A stretch of DNA of 64,000 nt from Comamonas sp. lk. Its GTDB lineage: Bacteria > Pseudomonadota > Gammaproteobacteria > Burkholderiales > Burkholderiaceae_C. A model generated the notes under the pieces. The model had not been told where the DNA came from. It ran no database searches and saw only the letters and a program-made list of their open reading frames with translations. Where the stretch lies: positions 1,401,732-1,465,731 of the forward strand of contig NZ_UOOB01000001.1 in NCBI RefSeq assembly GCF_900564145.1, given 5' to 3'. Made by a program: the position numbers and the translations under genes. Below, piece by piece: positions 1 through 11,521 of this stretch (positions are counted from its first letter, which is position 1; each line of letters begins with the position of its first letter).

Positions 1-323
1 TCGCCGTGCGCGAAGTGACCACCTTCTACAACATGTACAACCAGCAACCCGTTGGCAAGTACAAGCTCAATGTGTGCACCAACCTGCCTTGCCAGCTGCG
101 TGACGGCTACAAGGCACTGCACCACCTGGAGCACAAGCTGGGCATCAAGATGGGCGAGACCACCAAAGATGGTCTGTTCACGCTGCAGCAGTCCGAGTGC
201 CTGGGTGCCTGCGCTGATTCGCCCGTGATGCTGGTCAACGACCGTTGCATGTGCAGCTTCATGAGCAATGACAAGCTGGACGAGCTGGTGGACGGCCTGC
301 GTGCAGCGGAGGGCAAGGCATGA
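1..323 (+). CDS. nuoE: NADH-quinone oxidoreductase subunit E (5'-truncated)
   Basis: Only the C-terminal part of the complex I 24-kDa subunit is present; the reading frame is open to the left edge, so the true start lies outside the window. The fragment contains [12 protein letters not shown] and the four cysteines of the [2Fe-2S] cluster N1a as CTNLPC and CLGAC, spaced as in the family. NuoE works with NuoF and NuoG in the NADH-oxidising peripheral arm. The stop overlaps the nuoF start (ATGA), the usual translational coupling in this operon. The nuoA-D genes are expected upstream. Confidence 0.97.
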   Translation, partial: AVREVTTFYNMYNQQPVGKYKLNVCTNLPCQLRDGYKALHHLEHKLGIKMGETTKDGLFTLQQSECLGACADSPVMLVNDRCMCSFMSNDKLDELVDGLRAAEGKA

Positions 324-1684
324 GCACGATCCTGAACAATCCTGCTGCCAATGCCGTGCTGGCCAAGTTCGCCTCCACAGGCAATGAAACCTGCTTTCAT
401 GATCGCCACATCGATCCGCAAATCTATGCGGATCTGAACGGCAGCAACTGGTCCATCAAGGACTACGAAGCGCGTGGCGGCTATGTCGCTCTGCGCAAGC
501 TGCTGGGCAAGGATGGCGGCGAAGGTCTGACGCAAGATCAGGTCATTGCCACCATGAAGGAATCCGGTCTGCGTGGCCGCGGCGGTGCCGGTTTTCCCAC
601 GGGCCTGAAGTGGAGCTTCATGCCCCGCCAGTTCCCCGGCCAAAAGCACCTGGTGTGCAACTCGGACGAGGGCGAGCCCGGTACCTGCAAGGACCGCGAC
701 ATCCTGATGTTCAACCCCCATATCGTCATCGAAGGCATGATCATTGCCGCGTATGCGATGGGTATCAGCATCGGCTACAACTACATCCACGGCGAAATCT
801 TCGAGGTCTACGACCGCTTTGAAGCCGCTCTGGAAGAAGCCCGTGCCGCCGGTTTCCTGGGTGACAACATCATGGGCAGCAGCTTCAGCTTTCAGCTGCA
901 TGCTCACCATGGCTTCGGCGCCTATATCTGCGGCGAAGAAACCGCGCTGCTGGAATCGCTGGAAGGCAAGAAGGGTCAGCCCCGCTTCAAGCCACCGTTC
1001 CCGGCCAGCTTCGGTCTGTACGGCAAGCCCACGACCATCAACAACACCGAAACCTTTGCGGCCGTTCCCTGGATCATCCGCAACGGCGGCCAGGCTTACC
1101 TGGAATGCGGCAAGCCCAACAACGGCGGCACCAAGATTTTCTCGGTCAGCGGCGATGTGAACCTGCCCGGCAACTACGAAGTTCCCATGGGCACGCCTTT
1201 CAGCAAGCTGCTGGAACTGGCGGGCGGTGTGCGCACCGGCCGCAAGCTCAAGGCCGTGATCCCTGGCGGCTCTTCGTCGCCGGTGCTGCCTGCGGACGTC
1301 ATCATGGAATGCACGATGGACTATGACTCCATCTCCAAGGCAGGCTCCATGCTGGGTTCCGGCGCCGTGATCGTGATGGACGATTCGCGTGACATGGTCG
1401 AGAGCCTGTTGCGCCTGTCGTACTTCTATTCCCACGAGTCCTGCGGCCAATGCACGCCTTGCCGAGAAGGCACGGGCTGGCTGTGGCGCGTGGTCAATCG
1501 TATTCAGCACGGCGAAGGCCGTCCGGAAGATATCGAGCTGTTGGACTCGGTGTCCGTGAACATCATGGGGCGCACCATCTGTGCGCTGGGCGATGCGGCA
1601 GCCATGCCGGTGCGCGCCATGATCAAGCACTTCCGCCACGAGTTTGAAGCGAAGATCCAGAACGCTTCCAAGCAGGCCGCGTAA
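320..1684 (+). CDS. nuoF: NADH-quinone oxidoreductase subunit F
   Basis: This is the 51-kDa NADH-binding flavoprotein of complex I (454 aa, normal length), which accepts a hydride from NADH on FMN and passes electrons to iron-sulfur cluster N3. Visible signatures are the glycine-rich NADH/FMN segment [13 protein letters not shown] near residue 90, the FMN-site region [16 protein letters not shown], and the N3 [4Fe-4S] ligands [11 protein letters not shown] plus the later Cys in [11 protein letters not shown]. It starts inside the nuoE stop (ATGA). The start is well supported by the overlap and the conserved N-terminus. Confidence 0.98.
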   Translation: MSTILNNPAANAVLAKFASTGNETCFHDRHIDPQIYADLNGSNWSIKDYEARGGYVALRKLLGKDGGEGLTQDQVIATMKESGLRGRGGAGFPTGLKWSFMPRQFPGQKHLVCNSDEGEPGTCKDRDILMFNPHIVIEGMIIAAYAMGISIGYNYIHGEIFEVYDRFEAALEEARAAGFLGDNIMGSSFSFQLHAHHGFGAYICGEETALLESLEGKKGQPRFKPPFPASFGLYGKPTTINNTETFAAVPWIIRNGGQAYLECGKPNNGGTKIFSVSGDVNLPGNYEVPMGTPFSKLLELAGGVRTGRKLKAVIPGGSSSPVLPADVIMECTMDYDSISKAGSMLGSGAVIVMDDSRDMVESLLRLSYFYSHESCGQCTPCREGTGWLWRVVNRIQHGEGRPEDIELLDSVSVNIMGRTICALGDAAAMPVRAMIKHFRHEFEAKIQNASKQAA

Positions 1685-1707
1685 GCGCCTGATCGCGAGA
1701 CAAGCAT

Positions 1708-3828
1708 ATGGTTGAAATTGAACTGGACGGAAAAAAGGTAGAGGTCCTGGAAGGCAGCATGGTCATGCATGCTGCCGAGAAGGCCGGCACCTATATTCCT
1801 CACTTCTGCTACCACAAGAAGCTCTCCATTGCGGCTAACTGCCGCATGTGCCTTGTGGATGTTGAAAAGGCTCCCAAGCCCATGCCCGCCTGCGCCACGC
1901 CCGTGACGCAAGGCATGATCGTGCGCACCAAGAGCGAAAAGGCCATCAAGGCCCAACAGTCGGTGATGGAGTTTTTGCTCATCAATCACCCGCTCGACTG
2001 CCCCATCTGCGACCAGGGCGGCGAATGCCAGCTCCAGGATCTGGCAGTTGGCTACGGCAGCAGCAGCTCGCGCTACGAAGAAGAAAAGCGCGTGGTGCCT
2101 GTAAAGGACGTTGGTCCGCTGATTTCCATGCAGGAAATGAGCCGCTGCATCCATTGCACCCGTTGTGTGCGCTTCGGCCAGGAAATGGCCGGCGTCATGG
2201 AACTGGGCATGATTCACCGCGGTGAACACTCCGAGATCACCACGGTGGTGGGCGATACGGTGGATTCCGAGCTGTCGGGCAATATGATCGACATCTGCCC
2301 GGTGGGCGCGTTGACCAGCAAGCCTTTCCGCTACAGCGCCCGTACCTGGGAACTGTCGCGCCGCAAGTCGGTGTCGCCCCACGATTCCACAGGTTCCAAC
2401 CTGATCGTGCAGGTCAAGAACCACAAGGTCATGCGCGTTGTTCCTTTCGAGAACGACGACGTCAATGAATGCTGGATTGCCGACCGCGACCGTTTCTCCT
2501 ACGAAGCGCTCAACAGCGACGAACGCCTGACTCAGCCCATGCTCAAGCAGGGCGGTGAGTGGAAGCCAGTCGACTGGCAAACCGCGCTGGAATACGTGGC
2601 CAACGGTCTGCAGCAAATCAAGAACGACCATGGCGCAAACGCCATCGGCGCTCTGGTGAGCCCGCACAGCACGTTGGAAGAACTGTTCCTGGCCGGCAAG
2701 CTGGTGCGTGGCCTGGGTAGCGAGAACATCGACTACCGTCTGCGCAATGCCGAGTTCACGGCCGCCAAGGGCGTGCAGTGGCTGGGTCTGCCCATCACGG
2801 CATTGAGCAATTTGCAGTCCGCGCTGATCGTGGGCTCCAACCTGCGCAAGGATCACCCGCTGTTTGCACAGCGTATTCGCCAGGCAGCCAAGAAGGGCTG
2901 TGCGGTGTTTGCTATCAATGAGAGAGTGTATGACTGGGCTTTGCCCGTCGCCGCCTCCGTGGTCGCAGCCGCCGACTGGACCCAGGCTCTGGCCGATGTG
3001 GCCGCTGCCGTGGCCGAAGCCAAGGGTGTGAATTCGCCAGTGGCAGGTCAGGCACACGCAGAAGCACAAGCCATTGCGGCTTCGCTGCTCAAGGGCGAGC
3101 AAAAGGCCGTGTTGCTGGGCAATGCCGCTGCGCACCATGCCCAGGCATCTGCACTGCTGGCCCTGGCCAACTGGATTGCCGAGCAAACCGGTGCCAGCGT
3201 GGGTTACCTGACCGAAGCCGCCAACACCGTGGGCGCGCAATGGGTCAAGGCAACTCCCGGTACCAACGGCCAGAGCGCGGGCCAGATGCTGGCTGGCGGT
3301 CTGAAGGCTGCCATCTTGCTGAACACCGAACCCCAGTTCGACAGCGCTGCCGGCAAGGCCGCCGTTGCAGGTCTGAACAAGGCCCAGATGGTGGTGACCC
3401 TGAGCCCGTTCAAGGCCAATATGGAATTCAGCGATGTGCTGTTGCCCATTGCGCCGTTCACCGAAACCTCGGGCAGCTTCGTTAATGCCGACGGTCGCGT
3501 CCAGAGCTTCCACGCCGTGGTCAAGCCTCTGGCCGATACCCGTCCCGCATGGAAGGTGCTGCGCGTGCTCTCCAATCTGATGGGCGTGTCCGGCGTGGAT
3601 TTCGAGACTTCGCAAGACGTGCTGGCTGTTGCCACCGCCGGTGCCAACCAGGTGCCCGCAACGGCGCTGAACAATGCCACGGCTGCCGCCGTGACCGTGA
3701 CTGCCGCCGGCAACTTGCCAGCTCCCGTGGTCGCAAGCATTTACCAGCTCGACAGCATCGTGCGCCGCGCTACATCGCTGCAGTTGACGGCCGACGCCCG
3801 TTTGGCTCATGAGGGAGGCGCCGCATGA
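1708..3828 (+). CDS. nuoG: NADH-quinone oxidoreductase subunit G
   Basis: The 75-kDa iron-sulfur subunit of complex I (706 aa). The N-terminus carries a [2Fe-2S] ferredoxin fold ([15 protein letters not shown], later Cys in MPACATPV). It is followed by the His/Cys [4Fe-4S] segment [11 protein letters not shown] and the CIHCTRC cluster with a downstream CPVGAL. The remaining part is molybdopterin-oxidoreductase-like without cofactor function. The segment around residues 225-245 (SPHDSTGSN) has no cysteines, so the extra cluster N7 found in E. coli NuoG is absent, and the protein is about 200 residues shorter than the E. coli one. Its stop overlaps the nuoH ATG. Confidence 0.97.
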   Translation: MVEIELDGKKVEVLEGSMVMHAAEKAGTYIPHFCYHKKLSIAANCRMCLVDVEKAPKPMPACATPVTQGMIVRTKSEKAIKAQQSVMEFLLINHPLDCPICDQGGECQLQDLAVGYGSSSSRYEEEKRVVPVKDVGPLISMQEMSRCIHCTRCVRFGQEMAGVMELGMIHRGEHSEITTVVGDTVDSELSGNMIDICPVGALTSKPFRYSARTWELSRRKSVSPHDSTGSNLIVQVKNHKVMRVVPFENDDVNECWIADRDRFSYEALNSDERLTQPMLKQGGEWKPVDWQTALEYVANGLQQIKNDHGANAIGALVSPHSTLEELFLAGKLVRGLGSENIDYRLRNAEFTAAKGVQWLGLPITALSNLQSALIVGSNLRKDHPLFAQRIRQAAKKGCAVFAINERVYDWALPVAASVVAAADWTQALADVAAAVAEAKGVNSPVAGQAHAEAQAIAASLLKGEQKAVLLGNAAAHHAQASALLALANWIAEQTGASVGYLTEAANTVGAQWVKATPGTNGQSAGQMLAGGLKAAILLNTEPQFDSAAGKAAVAGLNKAQMVVTLSPFKANMEFSDVLLPIAPFTETSGSFVNADGRVQSFHAVVKPLADTRPAWKVLRVLSNLMGVSGVDFETSQDVLAVATAGANQVPATALNNATAAAVTVTAAGNLPAPVVASIYQLDSIVRRATSLQLTADARLAHEGGAA

Positions 3829-4901
3829 TCGACGCATTGAAAGCCTGGGGTGCCGGCCTGTCCACCGCCCCGTTCTGGACCGATGCGGCCTGGCCCGTCA
3901 TCTGGATTTTGCTGGGTATCGTGGCCATCGTGGCTCCGTTGCTGGGTGCCGTGGCCTATCTGACGCTGTGGGAGCGCAAGCTCCTGGGCTTCATGCAGAT
4001 TCGCCTGGGTCCCAACCGCGTGGGCCCCATGGGTCTGCTGCAGCCTCTGGCCGACGGCCTGAAGCTGCTGACCAAGGAATTGATCCAGCCCACACGCGCT
4101 GCCAAGGGCCTGTTCTACGTTGGCCCCGTCATGGCCATCATGCCGGCCCTGGCCGCATGGGTGGTGGTTCCCTTTGCTCCTGATGTGGCACTGTCCAACG
4201 TGAACGCAGGTCTGCTGCTGATGATGGCCATCACTTCGATTGAAGTCTATGGCGTGATCATTGCCGGCTGGGCCTCGAACTCCAAGTACGCCTTCTTGGG
4301 CGCGCTGCGTGCTTCGGCACAGATGGTGAGCTACGAAATCGCTCTGGGCTTCTGTTTCCTGGTCGTCATCATGGTGACCGGCAGCATGAACCTGACGCAG
4401 ATCGTGCTGAGCCAGGGCCAAGGCCAGTTCGCCGCCATGGGCGTGAGCTTCCTGTCCTGGAACTGGCTGCCTTTGCTGCCCATTTTTGTGGTCTACCTGA
4501 TCTCGGTCGTTGCCGAAACCAACCGTCACCCGTTTGACGTGGTGGAAGGCGAAGCCGAAATCGTGGCTGGTCACATGGTGGAGTACTCGGGCATGGGCTT
4601 CGCAGTCTTCTTCCTGGCCGAATACGCCAGCATGTGGCTGGTGTCCGTCCTGGCCGTGATCTTGTTCCTGGGCGGCTGGTTGCCTCCGGTGGACTTCCTG
4701 GGCTTTATCCCAGGCTGGATCTGGCTGGCGATCAAGACCTTCCTGGTCGTGTCCTGCTTCATCTGGATTCGCGCCACCTTCCCGCGCTTCCGTTATGACC
4801 AGATCATGCGTCTGGGCTGGAAGATCTTCATTCCAGTCACTCTGGTGTGGTTGGTTGTTGTGGGTGCTTGGCTGTACTCGCCTTGGAACATCTGGAAATA
4901 A
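3825..4901 (+). CDS. nuoH: NADH-quinone oxidoreductase subunit H
   Basis: ND1-like membrane subunit (358 aa) at the junction of the peripheral and membrane arms; it helps form the quinone-binding chamber. Conserved stretches include [20 protein letters not shown] near the N-terminus, the [16 protein letters not shown] loop near residue 230, and the C-terminal [13 protein letters not shown]. About eight hydrophobic segments are visible. The ATG overlaps the nuoG stop by four bases, giving tight coupling. Confidence 0.97.
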   Translation: MIDALKAWGAGLSTAPFWTDAAWPVIWILLGIVAIVAPLLGAVAYLTLWERKLLGFMQIRLGPNRVGPMGLLQPLADGLKLLTKELIQPTRAAKGLFYVGPVMAIMPALAAWVVVPFAPDVALSNVNAGLLLMMAITSIEVYGVIIAGWASNSKYAFLGALRASAQMVSYEIALGFCFLVVIMVTGSMNLTQIVLSQGQGQFAAMGVSFLSWNWLPLLPIFVVYLISVVAETNRHPFDVVEGEAEIVAGHMVEYSGMGFAVFFLAEYASMWLVSVLAVILFLGGWLPPVDFLGFIPGWIWLAIKTFLVVSCFIWIRATFPRFRYDQIMRLGWKIFIPVTLVWLVVVGAWLYSPWNIWK

Positions 4902-4912
4902 GCGGGGTACAC

Positions 4913-5422
4913 ATGTCTGCAGTCGCTGCAACTCCATTCTCAATCAAAGATTTCTTCAAGAGCTTCATGCTCTGGGAACTGGCCAAGGGCATGGCCCTAA
5001 CCGGCCGCTACACCTTCCGTCGCAAGATCACGGTGCAGTTCCCCGAAGAAAAGACTCCTCAGTCGCCGCGCTTTCGTGGCCTGCATGCTCTGCGCCGTTA
5101 TGACAACGGCGAAGAGCGCTGCATTGCCTGCAAGCTGTGCGAAGCCGTGTGCCCTGCCATGGCGATCACCATCGAGTCCGATGTGCGTGATGACGGCTCG
5201 CGCCGTACCACGCGCTACGACATCGATTTGACCAAGTGCATCTTCTGCGGCTTCTGCGAAGAAAGCTGCCCGGTGGATTCCATCGTCGAGACGCACATCT
5301 TTGAATATCACGGCGAAAAGCGCGGTGACCTCTACTTCACCAAGGACATGCTCCTGGCAGTGGGTGACCGTTATGAAGCCGAGATCGCTGCCAACAAGGC
5401 AGCAGATGCCAAGTACCGCTGA
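4913..5422 (+). CDS. nuoI: NADH-quinone oxidoreductase subunit I
   Basis: Ferredoxin-like 23-kDa (TYKY) subunit, 169 aa, carrying clusters N6a and N6b that connect the peripheral arm to the quinone site. Two classical 2x[4Fe-4S] motifs are visible: [12 protein letters not shown] and [12 protein letters not shown]. The reading frame extends further upstream into nuoH, but the ATG at 4913 gives the conserved N-terminus [20 protein letters not shown] and sits 12 bases after the nuoH stop. Confidence 0.97.
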   Translation: MSAVAATPFSIKDFFKSFMLWELAKGMALTGRYTFRRKITVQFPEEKTPQSPRFRGLHALRRYDNGEERCIACKLCEAVCPAMAITIESDVRDDGSRRTTRYDIDLTKCIFCGFCEESCPVDSIVETHIFEYHGEKRGDLYFTKDMLLAVGDRYEAEIAANKAADAKYR

Positions 5423-5456
5423 AGCGGCTCCTTGATCACTTGAAAAGATTCGATCC

Positions 5457-6131
5457 ATGGACGCCAAAACTGGTTTTTTCTATCTGTTCTCGGTTGTGCT
5501 GCTGTTTGCAGCCTTCCGCGTGATCACGGCGCGCAACCCTGTGCACGCCGTGCTCAATCTGATTCTGGCCTTCTCGCAAGCTGCGGCCATCTGGCTGCTG
5601 CTCAAGGCTGAATTCCTCGGCATTGCCCTGGTACTGGTGTACCTGGGTGCCGTGATGGTGCTGTTCCTCTTTGTGGTGATGATGCTGGACATTCGTGTCG
5701 ACACATTGCGCAAGAGCTTCTGGAAGCACTTCCCCTTTGCAGCCCTGATCGGCGCACTGATTGCCTTTGAAATGGGCATGGTGCTGATGGGCGGCTTTGG
5801 CGATGTGGAAGACGCCAAAAACGTCATGGCCGGTTCGGTCAATGCTGCCGGCCAGGCCGTGCAGTATTCGAACACCCATGAACTGGGCAAGCTGCTGTAT
5901 ACGGAGTATCTGTACCCCGTGGAAATTGCTGCCGTGATCCTGCTGGTGGCCATGATTGCCGCCATCGCCCTGACGCTGCGCAAGCGCAAGGACAGCAAGG
6001 CCGTCAACCCAGCACAGCAGATTCGTGTACGTGCGCAAGACCGCATCAAGCTGGTCAAGCAATCGGTCACTCAGCCTGCACAACAACCTGCCGCCGAAGC
6101 TTCGGCGCCAGCAGTGGAGACAAAAGCATGA
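5457..6131 (+). CDS. nuoJ: NADH-quinone oxidoreductase subunit J
   Basis: ND6-like membrane subunit of complex I (224 aa) with about five hydrophobic helices. The conserved helix [18 protein letters not shown] (around residues 60-80) contains the pi-bulge region of TM3 that links quinone reduction to proton translocation. The C-terminal tail is a hydrophilic Ala/Gln/Lys-rich extension. The stop overlaps the nuoK start (ATGA). Confidence 0.96.
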   Translation: MDAKTGFFYLFSVVLLFAAFRVITARNPVHAVLNLILAFSQAAAIWLLLKAEFLGIALVLVYLGAVMVLFLFVVMMLDIRVDTLRKSFWKHFPFAALIGALIAFEMGMVLMGGFGDVEDAKNVMAGSVNAAGQAVQYSNTHELGKLLYTEYLYPVEIAAVILLVAMIAAIALTLRKRKDSKAVNPAQQIRVRAQDRIKLVKQSVTQPAQQPAAEASAPAVETKA

Positions 6132-6436
6132 CGCTTACTCTGGGCCACTTTCTGACGTTGGGCGCGATGCTGTTCGCGATCGCCGTTGTTGGCATTTTTC
6201 TGAACCGCAAGAACCTGATCGTCTTGCTCATGGCCATCGAGCTGATGCTCCTGGCCGTGAACACGAACTTCGTCGCGTTTTCCAGTTATCTGGGCGACAT
6301 GCATGGACAGGTATTCGTGTTCTTCATCCTGACGGTGGCTGCTGCGGAATCGGCTATCGGTCTGGCGATCTTGGTGCTGCTGTTCCGTAACAAGAGCAGT
6401 ATCGATGCGGAAGACCTCAACTCCCTCAAGGGTTGA
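6128..6436 (+). CDS. nuoK: NADH-quinone oxidoreductase subunit K
   Basis: ND4L-like subunit (102 aa, three transmembrane helices). The conserved buried glutamates are present in [14 protein letters not shown] (residue ~36) and [15 protein letters not shown] (residue ~72), both needed for proton translocation in characterised homologues. It is translationally coupled to nuoJ by a four-base overlap. Confidence 0.97.
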   Translation: MTLTLGHFLTLGAMLFAIAVVGIFLNRKNLIVLLMAIELMLLAVNTNFVAFSSYLGDMHGQVFVFFILTVAAAESAIGLAILVLLFRNKSSIDAEDLNSLKG

Positions 6437-6465
6437 GTCCGCCGTTATTTGCAAGGTTCTCAAGA

Positions 6466-8505
6466 ATGAGTCAAACCCTTTCCGCATCCCTGCTGCTCGC
6501 GGTGCCATTGGCGCCGCTGGTGGGCTCCGCGCTAGCGGGTATCTGGGGCACAGCCTTCGGCGGCAACAAGATTGGTCGCGCCGGCAGCAGCTCTCTTACC
6601 ATTTTTGGCGTGCTCGCGGCCTTCATCCTGTCGGCCCTCACGTTCAAGAGCGTTGTCTTTGACGGCGCCAGTTTCAACGAGACCATCTACACCTGGATGG
6701 TCGTCGGCGGCCTGAAGATGGAGGTCGGTTTCCTGATCGATTCCATCACGGTCATGATGATGTGCGTGGTGACCTTTGTGTCGCTGATGGTTCACATCTA
6801 CACCATGGGCTACATGGAAGAAGACGAGGGCTACAACCGCTTCTTCTCCTATATCTCGCTGTTCACCTTCTCCATGTTGATGCTCGTCATGAGCAACAAC
6901 CTGCTGCAGCTGTTCTTCGGCTGGGAAGCCGTGGGCCTGGTGTCCTACCTGCTGATCGGCTTCTACTACAAGAAGGAATCGGCCATCTTCGCCAACATGA
7001 AGGCCTTCCTGGTCAACCGTGTCGGTGACTTCGGCTTCATTCTGGGTATTGGCTTGATCGCTGCCTACACCGGCACGCTGAACTACTCTGAAATCTTTGC
7101 CAAGCTGCCCGAGATTCAGAACACTCAGCTGCCTGGTACGGGCTGGCTGCTGGTGACGGTGACGGCCATCTGCCTGTTCATCGGTGCCATGGGCAAATCG
7201 GCCCAGTTCCCGCTGCACGCGTGGCTGCCTGACTCCATGGAAGGCCCGACACCTATCTCCGCGCTGATTCACGCGGCGACCATGGTGACGGCCGGTATCT
7301 TCATGGTCTCGCGCATGTCGCCTCTGTACGAACTGTCGGATGTGGCCTTGAACTTCATTTTGGTGATCGGCTCCATCACAGCCCTGTTCATGGGTATCCT
7401 GGGCATCATCCAGAACGACATCAAGCGCGTGATTGCGTACTCCACGCTGTCACAGCTGGGTTATATGACCATCGCTCTGGGCGTGTCGGCCTACTCGGTT
7501 TCCGTGTTCCACCTGATGACCCACGCCTTCTTCAAGGCGCTGCTGTTCCTCGGAGCCGGCTCGGTCATCATGGGCATGCACCACAACCAGGACATCCGCT
7601 GGATGGGCGGCGTGCGCAAGTACATGCCCATTACCTGGATCACCTTCCTGCTGGGCAACCTGGCGCTGATCGGTACACCGTTCTTCTCCGGTTTCTACTC
7701 CAAGGACGCCATCATCGAAGCGGTGCACGCTTCCAACCTGCCTGCAGCTGGCTTTGCCAACTTCGCGGTGCTGGCTGGTGTGTTCATCACGGCCTTCTAT
7801 TCGTTCCGCCTGTACTTCATCGTGTTCCACGGTAAAGAGCGCTACGACCAGAATCCCGATGCTCACCATGATGATCATCACGCCCACGACGACCACCACG
7901 GCCATGGCCACGATGCCAAGCCGCATGAGTCGCCTCTGGTGGTGACCGGTCCTCTGATGCTGCTGGCCATTCCTTCGGTGGTGATCGGTGCGATTGCGCT
8001 GATGCCCATGCTGTTTGGCGACTTCTTCAAGGGCGTGATCTACGTGGACGGTGCCAAGCACGGTGCCATGGCAGAACTGGCCGAGAAAATTCACGGCTGG
8101 TTGCCCATGGCGCTGCACGGCTTCACGGCCGCGCCGTTCTGGCTGGCTCTGGCTGGTGTGGTGGTGTCCTATGTGTTCTACATGGTCAAGCCCGAAATTC
8201 CTGCTGCCATCATGGCCTTCTCCAAGAAGATCGGCCTGTACCAGATGCTGGAAGGCAAGTACGGCGTGGACTGGGTCTACGAAAACATCTTCGCTCGCGG
8301 TGCACGTGGCACGGGTACCGTCTTCTGGAAGGTGGGCGATCAGGCCATCATCGACGGCGCCGTGGTCAACGGTTCCTGGAAGCTCATGGCCAAGCTGGGT
8401 CAATGGGTGCGTGGCCTGCAAACAGGCTATCTCTATCACTACGCGTTGGTCATGCTGCTGGGTATCTTTGCCCTCATGACGTACTTCGTGTGGCTCAACA
8501 AGTAG
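6466..8505 (+). CDS. nuoL: NADH-quinone oxidoreductase subunit L
   Basis: ND5-like antiporter-type subunit (679 aa) at the distal end of the membrane arm. The quinone-oxidoreductase/Mrp antiporter core spans roughly residues 130-420, with the LFFGWEAVGLVSYLLIGFYY helix and the broken-helix lysine in FIGAMGKSAQFPLHAWLPD. The long C-terminal amphipathic helix lies beyond residue 500. The frame is open from a TTG at 6433, but the ATG at 6466 gives the conserved N-terminus MSQTLSASLLLAVPLAPLVG. An unusual His/Asp-rich stretch occupies about residues 465-490, in the loop before the distal helices. Confidence 0.96.
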   Translation: MSQTLSASLLLAVPLAPLVGSALAGIWGTAFGGNKIGRAGSSSLTIFGVLAAFILSALTFKSVVFDGASFNETIYTWMVVGGLKMEVGFLIDSITVMMMCVVTFVSLMVHIYTMGYMEEDEGYNRFFSYISLFTFSMLMLVMSNNLLQLFFGWEAVGLVSYLLIGFYYKKESAIFANMKAFLVNRVGDFGFILGIGLIAAYTGTLNYSEIFAKLPEIQNTQLPGTGWLLVTVTAICLFIGAMGKSAQFPLHAWLPDSMEGPTPISALIHAATMVTAGIFMVSRMSPLYELSDVALNFILVIGSITALFMGILGIIQNDIKRVIAYSTLSQLGYMTIALGVSAYSVSVFHLMTHAFFKALLFLGAGSVIMGMHHNQDIRWMGGVRKYMPITWITFLLGNLALIGTPFFSGFYSKDAIIEAVHASNLPAAGFANFAVLAGVFITAFYSFRLYFIVFHGKERYDQNPDAHHDDHHAHDDHHGHGHDAKPHESPLVVTGPLMLLAIPSVVIGAIALMPMLFGDFFKGVIYVDGAKHGAMAELAEKIHGWLPMALHGFTAAPFWLALAGVVVSYVFYMVKPEIPAAIMAFSKKIGLYQMLEGKYGVDWVYENIFARGARGTGTVFWKVGDQAIIDGAVVNGSWKLMAKLGQWVRGLQTGYLYHYALVMLLGIFALMTYFVWLNK

Positions 8506-8521
8506 TAGAGGAATAACAAAA

Positions 8522-9997
8522 ATGGGTTTGTTGAGTCTTTCAATCTGGGTGCCAATTGCATTTGGCGCCCTCCTGCTGGCCATGGGCCGCGAAGGGCAGG
8601 TCAATGCTGTGCGTTGGCTGGCCCTGATCGGTGCCTTGGTCGGCCTGGCGGTGACGATTCCGGTGGTTACCGGTTTCGACACCACGACAGCTGCCATGCA
8701 GTTTGTCGAAAAAGCGCTCTGGATCGAGCGCTTCAATATCCACTACCACCTGGGCGTGGACGGCATCTCGATGTGGTTTGTGCCGCTGACGGCCTTCATC
8801 ACGGTCATTGTGGTGATTGCCTCCTGGCAGAACATCACCGAGCGCGTGAACCAGTACATGGCCGCCTTCCTGATCCTTTCGGGTCTGATGATCGGCGTGT
8901 TCAGCGCACTGGACGGCATGCTGTTCTATGTGTTCTTTGAAGCCACCCTGATTCCGATGTATCTGATCATCGGTATCTGGGGCGGTCCGAACAAGATCTA
9001 CGCCGCCTTCAAGTTCTTCCTGTATACCTTGATGGGCTCGCTGCTCACCCTGGTGGCCCTGATTTACCTGTACACCCAGTCGGGCGGCAGCTTCGAGATT
9101 CTGGACTGGCACAAGCTGCCGCTGTCCAGTACCGCACAGACGCTGATCTTCTTCGCCTTCTTCGCTGCTTTTGCGGTGAAGGTGCCCATGTTCCCCGTGC
9201 ACACCTGGTTGCCAGACGTTCACGTGGAAGCGCCTACCGGTGGTTCCGCCGTGCTGGCCGCCATCATGCTCAAGCTCGGTGCCTACGGTTTCCTGCGCTT
9301 TTCGCTGCCTATCGCTCCTGATGCTTCGCACCAGTGGTCCGGCCTGATGATCACGCTGTCGCTGATTGCCGTGATCTATGTGGGCGTGGTGGCTCTGGTG
9401 CAGCGCGACATGAAGAAGCTGGTGGCTTACTCGTCGGTGGCGCACATGGGCTTTGTGACCCTGGGCTTTTTCATGTTCAACAGCCTCGGCATCGCCGGCG
9501 GTCTGGTGCAGATGATTGCCCACGGCTTTGTGTCCGGCGCCATGTTCCTGTGCATCGGCGTGCTGTACGACCGCGTTCACTCGCGTGAAATCGCCTCTTA
9601 CGGCGGTGTGGTCAACACCATGCCCAAGTTCGCTGCCTTTGCCCTGCTGTTTGCCATGGCCAACTGCGGTCTGCCTGCAACGGCCGGCTTCGTGGGTGAG
9701 TGGATGGTGATTCTGGGTGCCGTGCAGTACAACTTCTGGATCGGCCTGGGCTCTGCCACGGCGCTGATCTTCGGTGCTGCATACACGCTGTGGATGTACA
9801 AGCGCGTGTACCTGGGTCCCGTGGCCAATGACCACGTGAAGGAACTCAAGGACATCAACTGCCGCGAATTCCTGGTACTGGGCGTGCTGGCCGTCGCCGT
9901 GATGGTCATGGGCCTGTATCCCAAGCCGTTCACCGATGTGATGGATGTGTCCGTGGCCGAGCTGATCAAGCATGTGGCTATCAGCAAGCTCAACTGA
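8522..9997 (+). CDS. nuoM: NADH-quinone oxidoreductase subunit M
   Basis: ND4-like proton-pumping membrane subunit (491 aa). The essential glutamate region is seen as YVFFEATLIPMYLIIGIWGG near residue 145 and the broken-helix lysine region as FAVKVPMFPVHTWLPDVHVE near residue 220; YSSVAHMGFVTLG follows. A purine-rich ribosome site (AGAGGAATAA) precedes the ATG, 16 bases after nuoL. Confidence 0.97.
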   Translation: MGLLSLSIWVPIAFGALLLAMGREGQVNAVRWLALIGALVGLAVTIPVVTGFDTTTAAMQFVEKALWIERFNIHYHLGVDGISMWFVPLTAFITVIVVIASWQNITERVNQYMAAFLILSGLMIGVFSALDGMLFYVFFEATLIPMYLIIGIWGGPNKIYAAFKFFLYTLMGSLLTLVALIYLYTQSGGSFEILDWHKLPLSSTAQTLIFFAFFAAFAVKVPMFPVHTWLPDVHVEAPTGGSAVLAAIMLKLGAYGFLRFSLPIAPDASHQWSGLMITLSLIAVIYVGVVALVQRDMKKLVAYSSVAHMGFVTLGFFMFNSLGIAGGLVQMIAHGFVSGAMFLCIGVLYDRVHSREIASYGGVVNTMPKFAAFALLFAMANCGLPATAGFVGEWMVILGAVQYNFWIGLGSATALIFGAAYTLWMYKRVYLGPVANDHVKELKDINCREFLVLGVLAVAVMVMGLYPKPFTDVMDVSVAELIKHVAISKLN

Positions 9998-10021
9998 CCA
10001 GACTGAAACGAGAGACTCGAG

Positions 10022-11515
10022 ATGATTGACAACATCAGCTGGCTGGCGATTTACCCGGAGATTGTTCTCCTGGTGATGGCCTGCGTCATCGCCTTGGTGG
10101 ACCTGGGCGTGACAAGCGCCCGCCGCACAGGCACCTATGTTCTGACCATGCTCACCTTGCTCGTCGTAGCAGTGATGCAGGGTATGTATGCCTCTAGCGG
10201 CAACACCTTCTACGGCTGGGGCAACATGGTTGTCTCGGACGCCATGGGCAACTGGCTCAAGTGCTTTGCCACAGTGGCCATGATGGTCACCATGGTCTAC
10301 GGTCGCCCCTATGCGGCTGAACGCGACATGCTCCGCGGCGGTGAGTTCTTCACCCTGTCCATGCTGTCGCTGCTGGGCATGTTCATCATGATCGGTGGCA
10401 ACAACTTCCTGGTCATCTACCTGGGCCTGGAACTGCTGACGCTGTCCAGCTATGCGCTGGTGGCTTTGCGCCGCGATCACACCGGTGCGGTGGAAGCGGC
10501 CATGAAGTACTTCGTGCTCGGCGCCATGGCTTCTGGTTTCCTGCTGTACGGCATGTCCATGCTCTACGGTGCTACCGGTTCGCTGGATATCGGCCAGGTC
10601 TTCAAGGCCATCAACTCCGGTGAAATCAAGCACCAGGTGCTGGTTTTCGGTCTGGTCTTCATCGTGGCCGGTCTGGCCTTCAAGCTCGGCGCCGTGCCTT
10701 TCCACATGTGGGTGCCTGACGTTTACCAGGGCGCTCCAACGGCCATTACCGCTCTGATCGGTGGCGCTCCCAAACTGGCGGCCTTTGCCATGATCATCCG
10801 CCTGCTGGTGGATGGCTTGCTGCCGCTGGCCATCGACTGGCAGCAGATGCTGATGGTGCTGGCCGTGTGCTCGCTGCTCATCGGTAACCTGGCCGGTCTG
10901 CAGCAGACCAACCTCAAGCGCATGCTGGCCTACTCGACCATCTCGCAAATGGGCTTTGTGCTGCTGGGCCTGATGTCGGGCGTGGTGGACGGCAAGGTGG
11001 ATCCCGCGACCGTGGAAAACGCCTACAGCTCGGCCATGTTCTACATCGTCACCTATGTGCTGACGGCTCTGGCCGCGTTCGGTGTGGTCTTGCTGCTGGC
11101 CCGTGAAGGCTTTGAAAGCGAAGAGATCTCCGATCTGGCTGGTCTGAACCAGCGCAGCCCGCTGTATGCCGGCGTGATGGCGATCTGCCTGTTCTCCATG
11201 GCTGGTATCCCTCCGCTGGTGGGCTTCTACGCCAAGCTGTCCGTGCTGCAAGCGCTGATTTCTTCGGGAAGCACGCTGCACATCGGTCTGGCCGTGTTTG
11301 CCGTGATCATGTCGCTGATTGGCGCTTTCTATTACCTGCGCGTCGTCAAGGTCATGTACTTTGATGCTCCAATCACAGCCACCAGCGTGTCCGCACCTCT
11401 GGATGTGCGCGTGGTTCTGACCATCAACGGTGCGCTGGTGCTGTTGCTCGGCATCTTGCCGGGCGGCCTCATGGCCTTGTGCGCCGACGCCATCGTGCGT
11501 GCCCTGGCCTCCTGA
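10022..11515 (+). CDS. nuoN: NADH-quinone oxidoreductase subunit N
   Basis: ND2-like proton-pumping membrane subunit (497 aa), last gene of the complex I operon. Diagnostic segments are [19 protein letters not shown] near residue 140, the lysine helix [20 protein letters not shown] near residue 220 and [16 protein letters not shown] near residue 305. It is followed immediately by a hairpin that could terminate or attenuate transcription before the DUF2818 gene. Confidence 0.97.
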   Translation: MIDNISWLAIYPEIVLLVMACVIALVDLGVTSARRTGTYVLTMLTLLVVAVMQGMYASSGNTFYGWGNMVVSDAMGNWLKCFATVAMMVTMVYGRPYAAERDMLRGGEFFTLSMLSLLGMFIMIGGNNFLVIYLGLELLTLSSYALVALRRDHTGAVEAAMKYFVLGAMASGFLLYGMSMLYGATGSLDIGQVFKAINSGEIKHQVLVFGLVFIVAGLAFKLGAVPFHMWVPDVYQGAPTAITALIGGAPKLAAFAMIIRLLVDGLLPLAIDWQQMLMVLAVCSLLIGNLAGLQQTNLKRMLAYSTISQMGFVLLGLMSGVVDGKVDPATVENAYSSAMFYIVTYVLTALAAFGVVLLLAREGFESEEISDLAGLNQRSPLYAGVMAICLFSMAGIPPLVGFYAKLSVLQALISSGSTLHIGLAVFAVIMSLIGAFYYLRVVKVMYFDAPITATSVSAPLDVRVVLTINGALVLLLGILPGGLMALCADAIVRALAS

Positions 11516-11521
11516 TGACAA

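Noticed and set aside
1504-3837. 777-codon minus-strand frame opposite nuoG
   Set aside because: Shadow of nuoG; low-complexity translation without ribosome site or family resemblance.
8540-11521. 993-codon minus-strand open frame opposite nuoM/nuoN
   Set aside because: It is an antisense shadow of two clear complex I genes. Its translation is His/Gln-rich with no domain, as expected from reading GC-rich genes backwards.
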